From: Actinobacteria bacterium UBA7422
GTDB taxonomy: Bacteria > Actinomycetota > Actinomycetes > S36-B12
Reading direction: 5' to 3'
Assembly: GCA_002469525.1 (NCBI GenBank)
Contig: DKME01000031.1
Location: 1,323 to 8,226 of the forward strand
Length of the DNA stretch: 6,904 nt
The notes beneath the pieces are model-generated. The model saw only the letters and a program-made list of their open reading frames with translations. It had not been told where the DNA came from and searched no databases. Positions 1-5,635 of this stretch are shown in pieces. Position 1 is the first letter of the stretch. Every line of letters begins with the position of its first letter. A program made the translations under genes and the position numbers.

Positions 1-920
1 GCCCAAGCGTCCGCGGTTTCCAGGGGGTCAACAACCGAGTTCATCAAAAACCGTGTTTCGGGCTTATTCGTCCACCAACCTTCAAGTCGAGGCAATGAAG
101 ACTTGTGGTGCTTTTCGTGGATAAAAGCGCCAGCAACGGAGCCCGGTCCAGCGTTGAGGTATTTATAGGAACACCAGGCAGCGAAGTCGACATTCCAGTC
201 GTGCAGGTGCATGGGGATATTGCCAGCTGCGTGCGCTAAGTCCCAACCGGCGTAAGCACCAACGTTGTGCGCAACCGCGGTGATTGCAGGAATGTCCATG
301 AACTCACCGGAGTAGTAGTTCACCGCGCCGAAGAGAATCGTTGCGATTTCGTCACCGCGTTCGCGAAGTACCGCAATGACATCTTCAGTTCTTAAACTGT
401 CTTCACCTTCGCGCGGCTTGAGTCTGATCACATCTTTATCCGGGTTACCTCCGCGGAAAGCAACGTGCGAACGGATCGCATACGAGTCGGAGGAAAACGC
501 GTAATCCTCCATCACGATTTTGCGGCGACGGTCCTGCGGTTGATAAAAACTTGCGAGCAGCATGTGAAGGTTCACTGTCAGGCTGTTCATCATGACAATT
601 TCATTGGGCTGCGCACCGACAATTTGAGCGGATGCTTCCGCGAGCAGTGATGGGAATGCCATCCAGGGGTGGGCGCCATGTGAATGTCCGCGGACAGCAA
701 GGTCCGCCCACGAGTCAAGCTCCTGCTCAATCCCGGCCCTCGTTGACTTTGGTTGCAGTCCGAGCGAGTTACCGGCCATGTAAGAAATCGGAGTGCCACT
801 TGAATCCACTGGAACGTGGTAACGATCCCGGGCAATTGGCCGATCAAGTTTGGCATCGCGCTGGCGGGCGTATTCCTCGCTGGCGAATTCAGCTGGGGCG
901 ATTTCAGATTGTGTGCTCAC
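1..920 (-). CDS. kynU: Kynureninase (partial: C-terminus lies beyond the left edge)
   Basis: PLP enzyme that hydrolyses L-kynurenine (or 3-hydroxykynurenine) to anthranilate (or 3-hydroxyanthranilate) and L-alanine in the cytoplasmic tryptophan-breakdown pathway. I translated the minus strand by hand: 306 codons are open to the edge, without stop or frameshift. Family landmarks in order are GNSLGLQP (residues 50-57), NSLTVNLHMLL (112-122), FSSDSYAIRSH (142-152), NYYSGE (201-206), GWDLAHAAGN (225-234, with the PLP-contacting Asp227 and His230) and WCSYKYLNAGPGS (249-261), where Lys253 is the Schiff-base lysine. The usual family length is about 410-420, so roughly 110 residues are missing. The start chosen is GTG at 920, which places GNSLG near its usual distance from the N-terminus. 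An in-frame ATG at 962 would add 14 unfamiliar residues and leave only 12 bp before the divergent gene. Neither start has a clear ribosome binding site. Function is confident; the start is not. Confidence 0.95.
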   Translation of the reverse strand, partial: MSTQSEIAPAEFASEEYARQRDAKLDRPIARDRYHVPVDSSGTPISYMAGNSLGLQPKSTRAGIEQELDSWADLAVRGHSHGAHPWMAFPSLLAEASAQIVGAQPNEIVMMNSLTVNLHMLLASFYQPQDRRRKIVMEDYAFSSDSYAIRSHVAFRGGNPDKDVIRLKPREGEDSLRTEDVIAVLRERGDEIATILFGAVNYYSGEFMDIPAITAVAHNVGAYAGWDLAHAAGNIPMHLHDWNVDFAAWCSYKYLNAGPGSVAGAFIHEKHHKSSLPRLEGWWTNKPETRFLMNSVVDPLETADAW

Positions 921-961
921 CCGCCCAGTCTCGCAGGTGCTCAATCCTGAGCTTCTCGACA

Positions 962-967
962 TAGACT
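962..967 (+). promoter_or_regulatory. Possible -10 box for a leaderless CPBP protease transcript
   Basis: TAGACT fits the TANNNT pattern of an actinobacterial -10 element and ends 7 bp before the GTG at 975, so transcription would begin at or beside the start codon. No Shine-Dalgarno sequence precedes that GTG, which suits a leaderless message (common in actinobacteria). No convincing -35 hexamer is present. The call rests on spacing and is weak. Confidence 0.3.
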
Positions 968-974
968 CGAACCC

Positions 975-1754
975 GTGGATCTAATATTTCCCGGCGCGAT
1001 CTACCCAGACCAGGTGGCGGGTTTGCCGTGGTGGCCGCTCGTACTCGTGGGTGTGGCGTTGATCGTGATCAATATTGTGAACAACCGCGTTGCACCGCAG
1101 GAGCACTACCTGCTCTGGGCATTTGTTGGATCGGTCGTACTGCTCGCGATTGGACTGCTCGACGGCAACGACTTCACCGACATGGGGCTGGGCTTTTCCT
1201 ACCTTCTACCTGGCCTTATTTGGGCGGGGATCTCAATTACTGCAGTCACACTCGTGTATCTCGTCGGAGCAATTTTTAAAAAAACGCGAGAGGCATTCGC
1301 TGACGAGAGAATTGGAACGCTTTCCGGGGGCCGACTACTTTTTCAGTCACTCATTGAAGTCCCCTTGGGAACAGTCTTATTTGAAGAGATCGCATTTAGG
1401 GCAGTTTTATTCTCGATGCTCGCCCGGCGATTCGGCCTCACAACGGCAATTGTCGTTTCCGCGATCCTCTTCGGGCTCTGGCATATTTTGCCCAGTATCG
1501 GGACGCATGAGAACAATCCGGCACTGGGCAGTGTGGTCGGCGCGGGTCGCCGCGGAAACATTCTGGCGATTCTCGCTAGCGTCGTGACAACAACCCTCGC
1601 GGGTGTCTTATTCACGTTTATGCGGATTTTTTCGGGCAGCGTCTTGGCTCCCATGGGCTTTCACTGGGCAACAAATGGCTTGGGTTACGGCTTCTCATGG
1701 GTTTTGCTCAGGTTCCGCCGTCGGGAACCAAAACGCGATTCCGGGGGCGAATAA
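975..1754 (+). CDS. CPBP family intramembrane glutamic endopeptidase (CAAX/Abi type)
   Basis: Polytopic membrane protein of 259 residues in the CPBP family (Rce1/Abi, PF02517). All three signature motifs are present: EEIAFR (Glu137, Glu138, Arg142), FGLWH (Phe166, His170) and HWATN (His230, Asn234). These supply the catalytic glutamate and histidines within the bilayer. Hydrophobic stretches suggest about seven membrane segments, near 19-36, 46-62, 74-100, 129-150, 155-172, 196-218 and 225-246, followed by a basic tail (RFRRREPKR). The frame opens after a TGA at 948-950; GTG 975 is the first plausible start, with GTG 1014 as an alternative. No Shine-Dalgarno is seen. Characterised bacterial members act in bacteriocin self-immunity, surface-protein processing or unknown roles; no prenylated CAAX substrate is implied and the substrate here cannot be inferred. 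It is divergent from kynU and is followed by the DUF3263 gene after 50 bp. Confidence 0.92.
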   Translation: MDLIFPGAIYPDQVAGLPWWPLVLVGVALIVINIVNNRVAPQEHYLLWAFVGSVVLLAIGLLDGNDFTDMGLGFSYLLPGLIWAGISITAVTLVYLVGAIFKKTREAFADERIGTLSGGRLLFQSLIEVPLGTVLFEEIAFRAVLFSMLARRFGLTTAIVVSAILFGLWHILPSIGTHENNPALGSVVGAGRRGNILAILASVVTTTLAGVLFTFMRIFSGSVLAPMGFHWATNGLGYGFSWVLLRFRRREPKRDSGGE

Positions 1755-1774
1755 CACGTGTGTGATTTAGGCAA

Positions 1775-1780
1775 TAGCAT
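1775..1780 (+). promoter_or_regulatory. Possible -10 box of the DUF3263 gene
   Basis: TAGCAT matches TANNNT and lies 24 bp before the ATG at 1805. A transcript starting near 1787 would just include the strong Shine-Dalgarno GGGAGG at 1791-1796. No good -35 element is seen 16-18 bp upstream, and read-through from the upstream gene is also possible across the 50-bp gap. Confidence 0.3.
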
Positions 1781-1804
1781 TGTCACCCTAGGGAGGTCGA
1801 ATTC

Positions 1805-2110
1805 ATGTATCAAGCCACAAACACCAGTTCAAACGCTAGTGCGAACCCAGTGAGCGCAACCGCGGGTCTCTCCGAGCGCGACCAAGCGATTCTCGGGTTT
1901 GAGCGTCAGTGGTGGAAGTATTCCGGTGCAAAAGAAGCCGCAATCCGTGAGCTTTTCGACATGAGTTCAACCCGGTATTACCAGTTGATTAATACCTTGA
2001 TCGACACCCCAGAAGCACTTGAGTTCGACCCAATGCTGGTCAAACGGCTTCGCCGCATGCGCTCAAGCCGTCAAGCTGCTCGCACTGCAAACCGGGTAAA
2101 TATTCGCTAA
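1805..2110 (+). CDS. DUF3263 domain protein, actinobacterial, function unknown
   Basis: A 101-residue soluble protein that I recognise as DUF3263 (PF11662). The conserved core runs from about residue 21 to 96 and includes LSERDQAILGFERQWW, the basic/helical segment after it, the motif MSSTRYYQLIN, and the C-terminal PMLVKRLRRMRSSRQAAR. The MSSTRYYQLIN part resembles the recognition helix of a helix-turn-helix, so DNA binding is plausible but unproven. The first 20 residues are a Ser/Asn/Ala/Thr-rich, probably disordered leader. The start is secure: ATG with GGGAGG 8 bp upstream. From memory, family members in mycobacteria (for example Rv0430) and Microbacteriaceae precede a gene for a LytR C-terminal-domain protein and often lie near groL. 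Here groL is nearby, but the next gene is a binding-protein relative. No cellular role can be stated. Confidence 0.93.
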   Translation: MYQATNTSSNASANPVSATAGLSERDQAILGFERQWWKYSGAKEAAIRELFDMSSTRYYQLINTLIDTPEALEFDPMLVKRLRRMRSSRQAARTANRVNIR

Positions 2111-2137
2111 CCCACGCGATTACCTGCAGGGAAACAC

Positions 2138-2150
2138 GCGCGAGTCGCGC
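2138..2150. repeat. 13-bp perfect dyad, operator-like
   Basis: GCGCGA-G-TCGCGC is a perfect inverted repeat with a single central base. It sits in the 170-bp gap before the exported binding-protein gene and directly abuts TAGCAT (2151-2156), a -10-like hexamer. The one-base centre is too tight for an RNA hairpin, so a dimeric DNA-binding protein is the likelier reader. Dyads of this size made only of G/C-rich steps can arise by chance. Confidence 0.35.
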
Positions 2151-2200
2151 TAGCATTTTGTTTCATAGGAAATCCGTTTTACCATGAAGTTTCGCAGTGC

Positions 2201-2230
2201 TTGTCTACGCGTATCTACAGTGCGTAGCTT
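2201..2230 (+). promoter_or_regulatory. Candidate sigma-70 promoter of the exported binding-protein gene
   Basis: TTGTCT (2201-2206) and TAGCTT (2225-2230) are separated by 18 bp and resemble -35 and -10 boxes. The start point would fall near 2237, giving a leader of about 44 nt that contains the AGGGGAG ribosome binding site (2265-2271). A 6-bp inverted repeat, CTACGC at 2205-2210 and GCGTAG at 2222-2227, lies across the spacer and could be an operator. An alternative -10 is TAGCAT at 2151-2156. Neither is certain. Confidence 0.35.
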
Positions 2231-2280
2231 TCGCGCAATTACTACTTATATAAAGACGACTTATAGGGGAGTGAAGTTCC

Positions 2281-3597
2281 GTGCAGCAGCGCAGATTGGC
2301 CAAGGGTTTCTCCGCAGCAGCGATCGGAACCGCACTCACCACGGCACTCATCTCAGGTGCCTTACTCGCGGCCCCCGCTCAGGCGGCCCCGCGCGCGATT
2401 GTGGTGTGGGTTGACGCCCAGTACAAGGACGCCGCAACTGCGTTGTTCGCGGACGGCTATGAGAAACGCGCCGTCGAAGTTAAATCCCACGACATGTCAA
2501 CGATCACGGTTGATCTGCAAAACGTTAAACCCAATAAAGCTCCTGACATTGTATTGGTCGAGGGCGAGCAGGTAGGTGAACTAGCCGCAAATGCCCTCAT
2601 AACTCCCCTTGAAATCACTCCTGCAACTTCTCGGGCTCTCTCGAGTATTTCCCTCAATACGTTTCGGGTTGCAGACTCTCTTTTTGGTACGCCCATTCAA
2701 CGACAAAATATGGCACTGGTCACCAATGTTAATTTGATTCCGAACCAACCCAAGACCTTTGCGAAATTGTCCAGACTTGCTTTGAAGCGCGTGGCTGCAG
2801 GTCGCGCCGACGTGGCCTTCGCCGTTTCACAAGGCATTGACGGCAACGCGTATTCGACCTACCCACTTTTCGCGGGACTGGGTGGCTTTGCGTTTGGAAC
2901 GACTTCAACGGGCAGCTACAACCCTAAGAAGATCGGAATCAATAACAAGAAATTTGTTAAGAACCAAGGCCAAATTGATGAGTGGAATAAAAGCGGTCTG
3001 ATCAACTCCAATCTCACGGCAGAGGAAGCGCGCGCCGCATTCACAACAGGACGTGCCCCATTCTGGCTAGCAGGGCCCGAAGAAATCGCGACTTTGAAAA
3101 CACTGACTTTCCGCTACCGCATTACGCAGGTACCGACAATCGTTAAAGACATTAACGCCGCACCATTCATGAAATCAATTGGTTTCGTAGTCACGAATTA
3201 CGCGAAGGCGCACAAAGTATTGCCTGCCTCGCGAGACATCGTTACCAACAAAGTGACCACAGCAAAAGCTCAAACGACTTTCTACGAGAAGTCCCCTTAT
3301 GTGGGCCTGCCGGCCAACACGGCCGCCGCAGCGGCGTCTCCTGACCGGGTGCTGCTTGCATTTGGCTCAGCGGCTCTAGGCGCTACGGCCTACCCGAATA
3401 TCCCCGAATGGGGCCAGGTGTCGCTCTCACTCGGGAATGCGTGGCGCGACAGCACCCGTGGAGGGGATGCAACCCCCGCGGCTAACTCTTTCGCAGCGGC
3501 TAGAGAGGCCGCCATTGTTGCCCTTACCCCGGCGCCAGCCCCGGCTCCAACCCCTGCTCCAGCCCCGGCGCCAGCTGACACACCGGTAATTCCTTAA
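2281..3597 (+). CDS. Exported maltose-type solute-binding-protein homologue with Pro-Ala tail; ligand unknown
   Basis: A 438-residue secreted protein. Residues 1-35 form a Sec signal peptide: basic start (QQRRLAK), hydrophobic core, and AQA-A cleavage near 35/36. There is no lipobox and no cysteine anywhere, so it is not a lipoprotein, unlike most Gram-positive binding proteins. Residues 40-415 resemble the family 1 (MalE-type) fold: VVWVDAQ (41-47), APDIVLVEGEQ (87-97), NLIPNQPKTF (151-160), YSTYPLFAGLGGFAF (191-205), the EEARAAFTTGRAPFWLAGP segment (248-266), and YPNIPEWG (371-378). Aligned by eye to E. coli MBP, the sugar-stacking Trp62, Trp230 and Trp340 become Val93, Glu267 and Ser381, while Tyr155 is kept (Tyr191). 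Residues 416-438 are a Pro-Ala-rich tail. The start is GTG with AGGGGAG 9 bp upstream. No ABC permease gene is nearby. It could be a divergent importer subunit working with a distant permease, or a repurposed surface protein. Fold assignment is fairly sure; ligand is unknown. Confidence 0.82.
   Translation: MQQRRLAKGFSAAAIGTALTTALISGALLAAPAQAAPRAIVVWVDAQYKDAATALFADGYEKRAVEVKSHDMSTITVDLQNVKPNKAPDIVLVEGEQVGELAANALITPLEITPATSRALSSISLNTFRVADSLFGTPIQRQNMALVTNVNLIPNQPKTFAKLSRLALKRVAAGRADVAFAVSQGIDGNAYSTYPLFAGLGGFAFGTTSTGSYNPKKIGINNKKFVKNQGQIDEWNKSGLINSNLTAEEARAAFTTGRAPFWLAGPEEIATLKTLTFRYRITQVPTIVKDINAAPFMKSIGFVVTNYAKAHKVLPASRDIVTNKVTTAKAQTTFYEKSPYVGLPANTAAAAASPDRVLLAFGSAALGATAYPNIPEWGQVSLSLGNAWRDSTRGGDATPAANSFAAAREAAIVALTPAPAPAPTPAPAPAPADTPVIP
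3526..3577 (+). repeat. Imperfect tandem repeat encoding the Pro-Ala tail
   Basis: Low-complexity C-rich DNA encodes alternating Pro-Ala with occasional Thr. A 13-bp unit, CCCCGGCGCCAGC, occurs exactly at 3527-3539 and again at 3563-3575, 36 bp apart and in the same frame. Intervening copies are degenerate (CCGGCTCCAACC, CCTGCTCCAGCC). Such repeats can change copy number by slippage, which would alter tail length without shifting the frame. Confidence 0.75.
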
Positions 3598-3647
3598 CGA
3601 GTCCTGGGCCAATTCGTAGGGGGATTGGGAACTTTTTCCCCCACGGA

Positions 3648-3674
3648 TTTGCACTCTCACCCTTAGAGTGCTAA
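3648..3674. promoter_or_regulatory. CIRCE operator 1 (HrcA site) of groL
   Basis: TTTGCACTC, nine bases, then GAGTGCTAA. This matches the CIRCE consensus TTAGCACTC-N9-GAGTGCTAA, with one difference in the left arm and a perfect right arm. CIRCE is the binding site of the heat-shock repressor HrcA. It covers the predicted -35 box and reaches the -10 box, so bound HrcA would block RNA polymerase. hrcA itself is not in the window. Confidence 0.92.
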
Positions 3675-3677
3675 CTT
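3649..3677 (+). promoter_or_regulatory. Predicted groL promoter
   Basis: TTGCAC (3649-3654) and TAACTT (3672-3677) are 17 bp apart and resemble sigma-70 -35 and -10 elements. The start point would fall near 3684, giving a leader of about 80 nt before the ATG at 3765. The promoter lies almost entirely within CIRCE operator 1, while operator 2 lies just downstream over the predicted start point. This is the usual geometry for HrcA repression. The hexamers are only moderate matches. Confidence 0.5.
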
Positions 3678-3682
3678 TTCCG

Positions 3683-3709
3683 TTAGCACTCTCCCCATGA
3701 GAGTGACAA
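3683..3709. promoter_or_regulatory. CIRCE operator 2 (second HrcA site) of groL
   Basis: TTAGCACTC, nine bases, then GAGTGACAA. The left arm is a perfect consensus half; the right arm differs at two positions (ACAA for CTAA at the end). It begins 8 bp after operator 1 ends, a start-to-start spacing of 35 bp. It would lie at and just after the predicted transcription start. Confidence 0.85.
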
Positions 3710-3764
3710 CTCAAGTACCTAATAGCAGATTCCAATTACGGCAGTTTCCGAAAGGAACACCCTC

Positions 3765-5402
3765 ATGGCAAAAATGATTGCATTCGACGAAGAAGCCCGT
3801 CGTTCACTCGAGCGTGGCATGAACGTCCTCGCAGACGCGGTCAAGGTAACCCTTGGTCCCAAAGGTCGCAACGTTGTTCTGGAGAAGAAGTGGGGAGCCC
3901 CCACGATCACCAACGACGGTGTATCCATTGCGAAAGAAATTGATCTCGAAGATCCATATGAAAAAATCGGTGCAGAGCTGGTAAAAGAAGTTGCCAAGAA
4001 GACGGATGACGTCGCAGGCGACGGAACAACCACAGCAACGGTTCTTGCTCAGGCACTTGTGCGCGAAGGACTGCGCAACGTAGCCGCCGGCGCAAACCCA
4101 ATGGGTCTCAAGAAGGGCATTGAGCGCGCGACTGCTGTAGTCAGCGAAGAATTACTCTCGATGGCCAAAGATGTTGAAACCAAAGAGCAGATCGCATCAA
4201 CAGCCGCGATCTCTGCTGGCGGCGACCAAGAAGTTGGCGAGCTCATCGCTGAAGCAATGGACAAGGTCGGCAAAGAAGGCGTAATCACCGTTGAAGAAAG
4301 CCAGACATTTGGACTCGAACTCGAGCTCACCGAAGGTATGCGCTTTGACAAGGGTTACATCTCCCCTTACTTCGTCACTGACACCGAGCGCATGGAAACA
4401 GTGCTCGAAGACGCATACGTCTTGATTGCTAACTCGAAGATTTCAGCAGTGAAAGACGTACTGCCAATCCTTGAAAAGGTCATGCAGAGCGGAAAGCCAC
4501 TCATGATCATCGCCGAAGACGTTGAAGGCGAAGCCCTCGCGACTCTGGTTGTGAACAAGATCCGTGGAACCTTCAAGAGTGTTTCGGTCAAGGCCCCAGG
4601 CTTTGGCGATCGTCGTAAGGCAATGTTGCAAGACATTGCAATCCTCACCGGTGGCCAGGTCATCAGTGAAGAAGTTGGCCTCAAGCTAGACACCACGACG
4701 CTAGATCTTCTTGGTCATGCCCGCAAAGTTGTTGTCACCAAGGACGAGACCACCATTGTTGAAGGTGGCGGGGACGCCGACCAGATTCAGGGTCGCGTCA
4801 ACCAGATTCGCGCTGAGATCGACAAGAGCGACAGCGACTACGACCGCGAGAAGCTGCAAGAGCGTTTGGCGAAACTTGCCGGCGGCGTTGCAGTGATCAA
4901 GGTTGGCGCAGCCACCGAAGTTGAACTCAAGGAACGCAAACACCGGATCGAAGACGCAGTTCGTAACGCAAAGGCTGCCGTCGAAGAAGGCATCGTCGCC
5001 GGTGGTGGCGTTGCACTCATTCAGGCAATGAAGGCAGCTGGAAGCAAGATCGACGCCCTTGGCCTCACCGACGAGCAAGCAGTTGGCGCGAACATTGTCC
5101 GCGTTGCTGTCAGCGCACCGTTGAAGCAGATCGCTGAAAACGCTGGCCTTGAAGGCGGAGTTGTCGTGGAGAAAGTCCGCGAACTTCCTGCAGGCCAGGG
5201 TCTCAACGCTGCAACCGGCGAGTATGTCGACATGATCGCTGCTGGGATCATTGATCCTGCCAAGGTCACTCGCTCAGCGCTCCAGAACGCTGCTTCCATC
5301 GCAGCGCTCTTCCTTACCACGGAAGTTGTCATTGCTGACAAGCCCGAAAAGGCAGCTCCAGCAATGGGCGGCGGCGGCGACATGGGTGGAATGGACTTCT
5401 AG
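3765..5402 (+). CDS. groL: Chaperonin GroEL (GroEL2-type, 60 kDa)
   Basis: ATP-driven tetradecameric cytoplasmic chaperonin that, with its GroES lid, encloses and folds client proteins. At 545 residues it is full length. The N-terminus MAKMIAFDEEARR is typical of actinobacterial GroEL2. Visible landmarks are the ATP-site LGPKGRNV (30-37), DGTTT (86-90), AAGANPMGLKKG (107-118), the apical domain at roughly 190-370, GAATEVELKERKHRIEDA (381-398, with the catalytic Asp397), AGGGVAL (412-418), and the flexible GGGGDMGGMDF tail (535-545). The Gly/Met tail marks the housekeeping paralogue rather than the His-rich GroEL1 type. The start is secure: ATG with GAAAGGA at 3750-3756. No groES lies beside it; in actinobacteria groES usually sits elsewhere with groEL1. 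Two CIRCE operators control it and a strong terminator follows, so it is probably transcribed alone. Nothing in the sequence looks damaged. Confidence 0.99.
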   Translation: MAKMIAFDEEARRSLERGMNVLADAVKVTLGPKGRNVVLEKKWGAPTITNDGVSIAKEIDLEDPYEKIGAELVKEVAKKTDDVAGDGTTTATVLAQALVREGLRNVAAGANPMGLKKGIERATAVVSEELLSMAKDVETKEQIASTAAISAGGDQEVGELIAEAMDKVGKEGVITVEESQTFGLELELTEGMRFDKGYISPYFVTDTERMETVLEDAYVLIANSKISAVKDVLPILEKVMQSGKPLMIIAEDVEGEALATLVVNKIRGTFKSVSVKAPGFGDRRKAMLQDIAILTGGQVISEEVGLKLDTTTLDLLGHARKVVVTKDETTIVEGGGDADQIQGRVNQIRAEIDKSDSDYDREKLQERLAKLAGGVAVIKVGAATEVELKERKHRIEDAVRNAKAAVEEGIVAGGGVALIQAMKAAGSKIDALGLTDEQAVGANIVRVAVSAPLKQIAENAGLEGGVVVEKVRELPAGQGLNAATGEYVDMIAAGIIDPAKVTRSALQNAASIAALFLTTEVVIADKPEKAAPAMGGGGDMGGMDF

Positions 5403-5441
5403 TCGGAGCTATTACACCTAACTTAAGATTGATCGCAGTTT

Positions 5442-5484
5442 GTATGGGGAGCGACTCGAATTTCGAGTCGCTCCCCATACTTTT
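5442..5484 (+). terminator. Rho-independent terminator of groL
   Basis: An 18-bp perfect inverted repeat pairs 5442-5459 with 5463-5480 around a 3-nt ATT loop and is followed by TTTT then ATAA. The stem is uninterrupted and GC-rich in its centre (GGGGAGCGACTCG). It begins 39 bp after the groL stop. There is no matching A-run on the upstream side, so it should act mainly on plus-strand transcripts. Confidence 0.95.
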
Positions 5485-5572
5485 ATAACTTGTGTGCAGG
5501 GCGCCAGCCATAAGGCTCAAGGCATTGTTGGGCGCCATTAGATACGAATCAGTAAACACAGTCCCATGATTC

Positions 5573-5587
5573 AAATATGACGTATTT
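5573..5587. repeat. A/T-rich dyad AAATA-N5-TATTT
   Basis: AAATA (5573-5577) and TATTT (5583-5587) flank TGACG in the gap before the class V enzyme gene, about 40-60 bp upstream of its possible -10 boxes. Its size and A/T arms suit a small dimeric repressor, but five-base A/T arms are weak evidence and no regulator gene is in view. Confidence 0.2.
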
Positions 5588-5624
5588 TGGCTCGATTCAT
5601 TTCGTCTTTCTGTGAGCGAGAGTT

Positions 5625-5635
5625 TAGGGTAGCGT
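5625..5635 (+). promoter_or_regulatory. Possible -10 region of the class V enzyme gene
   Basis: Overlapping-edge hexamers TAGGGT (5625-5630) and TAGCGT (5630-5635) both fit TANNNT. Because groL is closed by a strong terminator, the downstream gene needs its own promoter somewhere in 5485-5719, and this is the best local candidate. The -35 side is poor, and TTGACC at 5674-5679 is another possible -35. The leader would be about 80 nt. Confidence 0.25.

Noticed and set aside
632..964. Plus-strand open frame of 110 codons opposite kynU
   Set aside because: It lies wholly antisense to a well-conserved kynureninase frame, and its translation is Arg/Ser-rich with no family resemblance. It is a shadow.
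1090..1587. 165-codon plus-strand frame inside the CPBP protease gene
   Set aside because: It is the +1 shadow of a gene with all three CPBP motifs; its Ser/Arg-rich product resembles nothing and it has no ribosome binding site of its own.
2184..2414. 76-codon open frame starting before and overlapping the exported binding-protein gene
   Set aside because: It is out of frame with the signal-peptide gene, has no good Shine-Dalgarno before ATG 2184, and its Arg-rich sequence looks like a shadow that happens to extend into the leader.
3619..3642. GGGGGA/TCCCCC hairpin after the binding-protein gene as a terminator
   Set aside because: The stem is only 6 bp with a 12-base loop and no T-run follows it. 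It may weaken read-through but does not support a terminator call.
3666..3691. Reading GAGTGCTAA-N8-TTAGCACTC as the single groL CIRCE in reversed arm order
   Set aside because: Consensus CIRCE has TTAGCACTC first with 9 spacer bases. The flanking sequence shows two normally oriented sites instead, so this inner repeat is a by-product of their adjacency, though it is listed as a finding.
3390..3735. Minus-strand open frames rich in Gly-Ala or Trp-Ser-Arg-Gly repeats at the end of the binding-protein gene
   Set aside because: The repeats are the antisense reading of the Pro-Ala codons; one frame also runs through the CIRCE region.
4701..5078. 125-codon minus-strand frame inside groL
   Set aside because: It is antisense to conserved GroEL sequence; long antisense frames are common in codon-biased genes and the product is not recognisable.
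5329..5574. Minus-strand 81-codon frame across the groL end and terminator
   Set aside because: It reads through the terminator stem and into the groL 3' end, with no ribosome binding site and no family resemblance.
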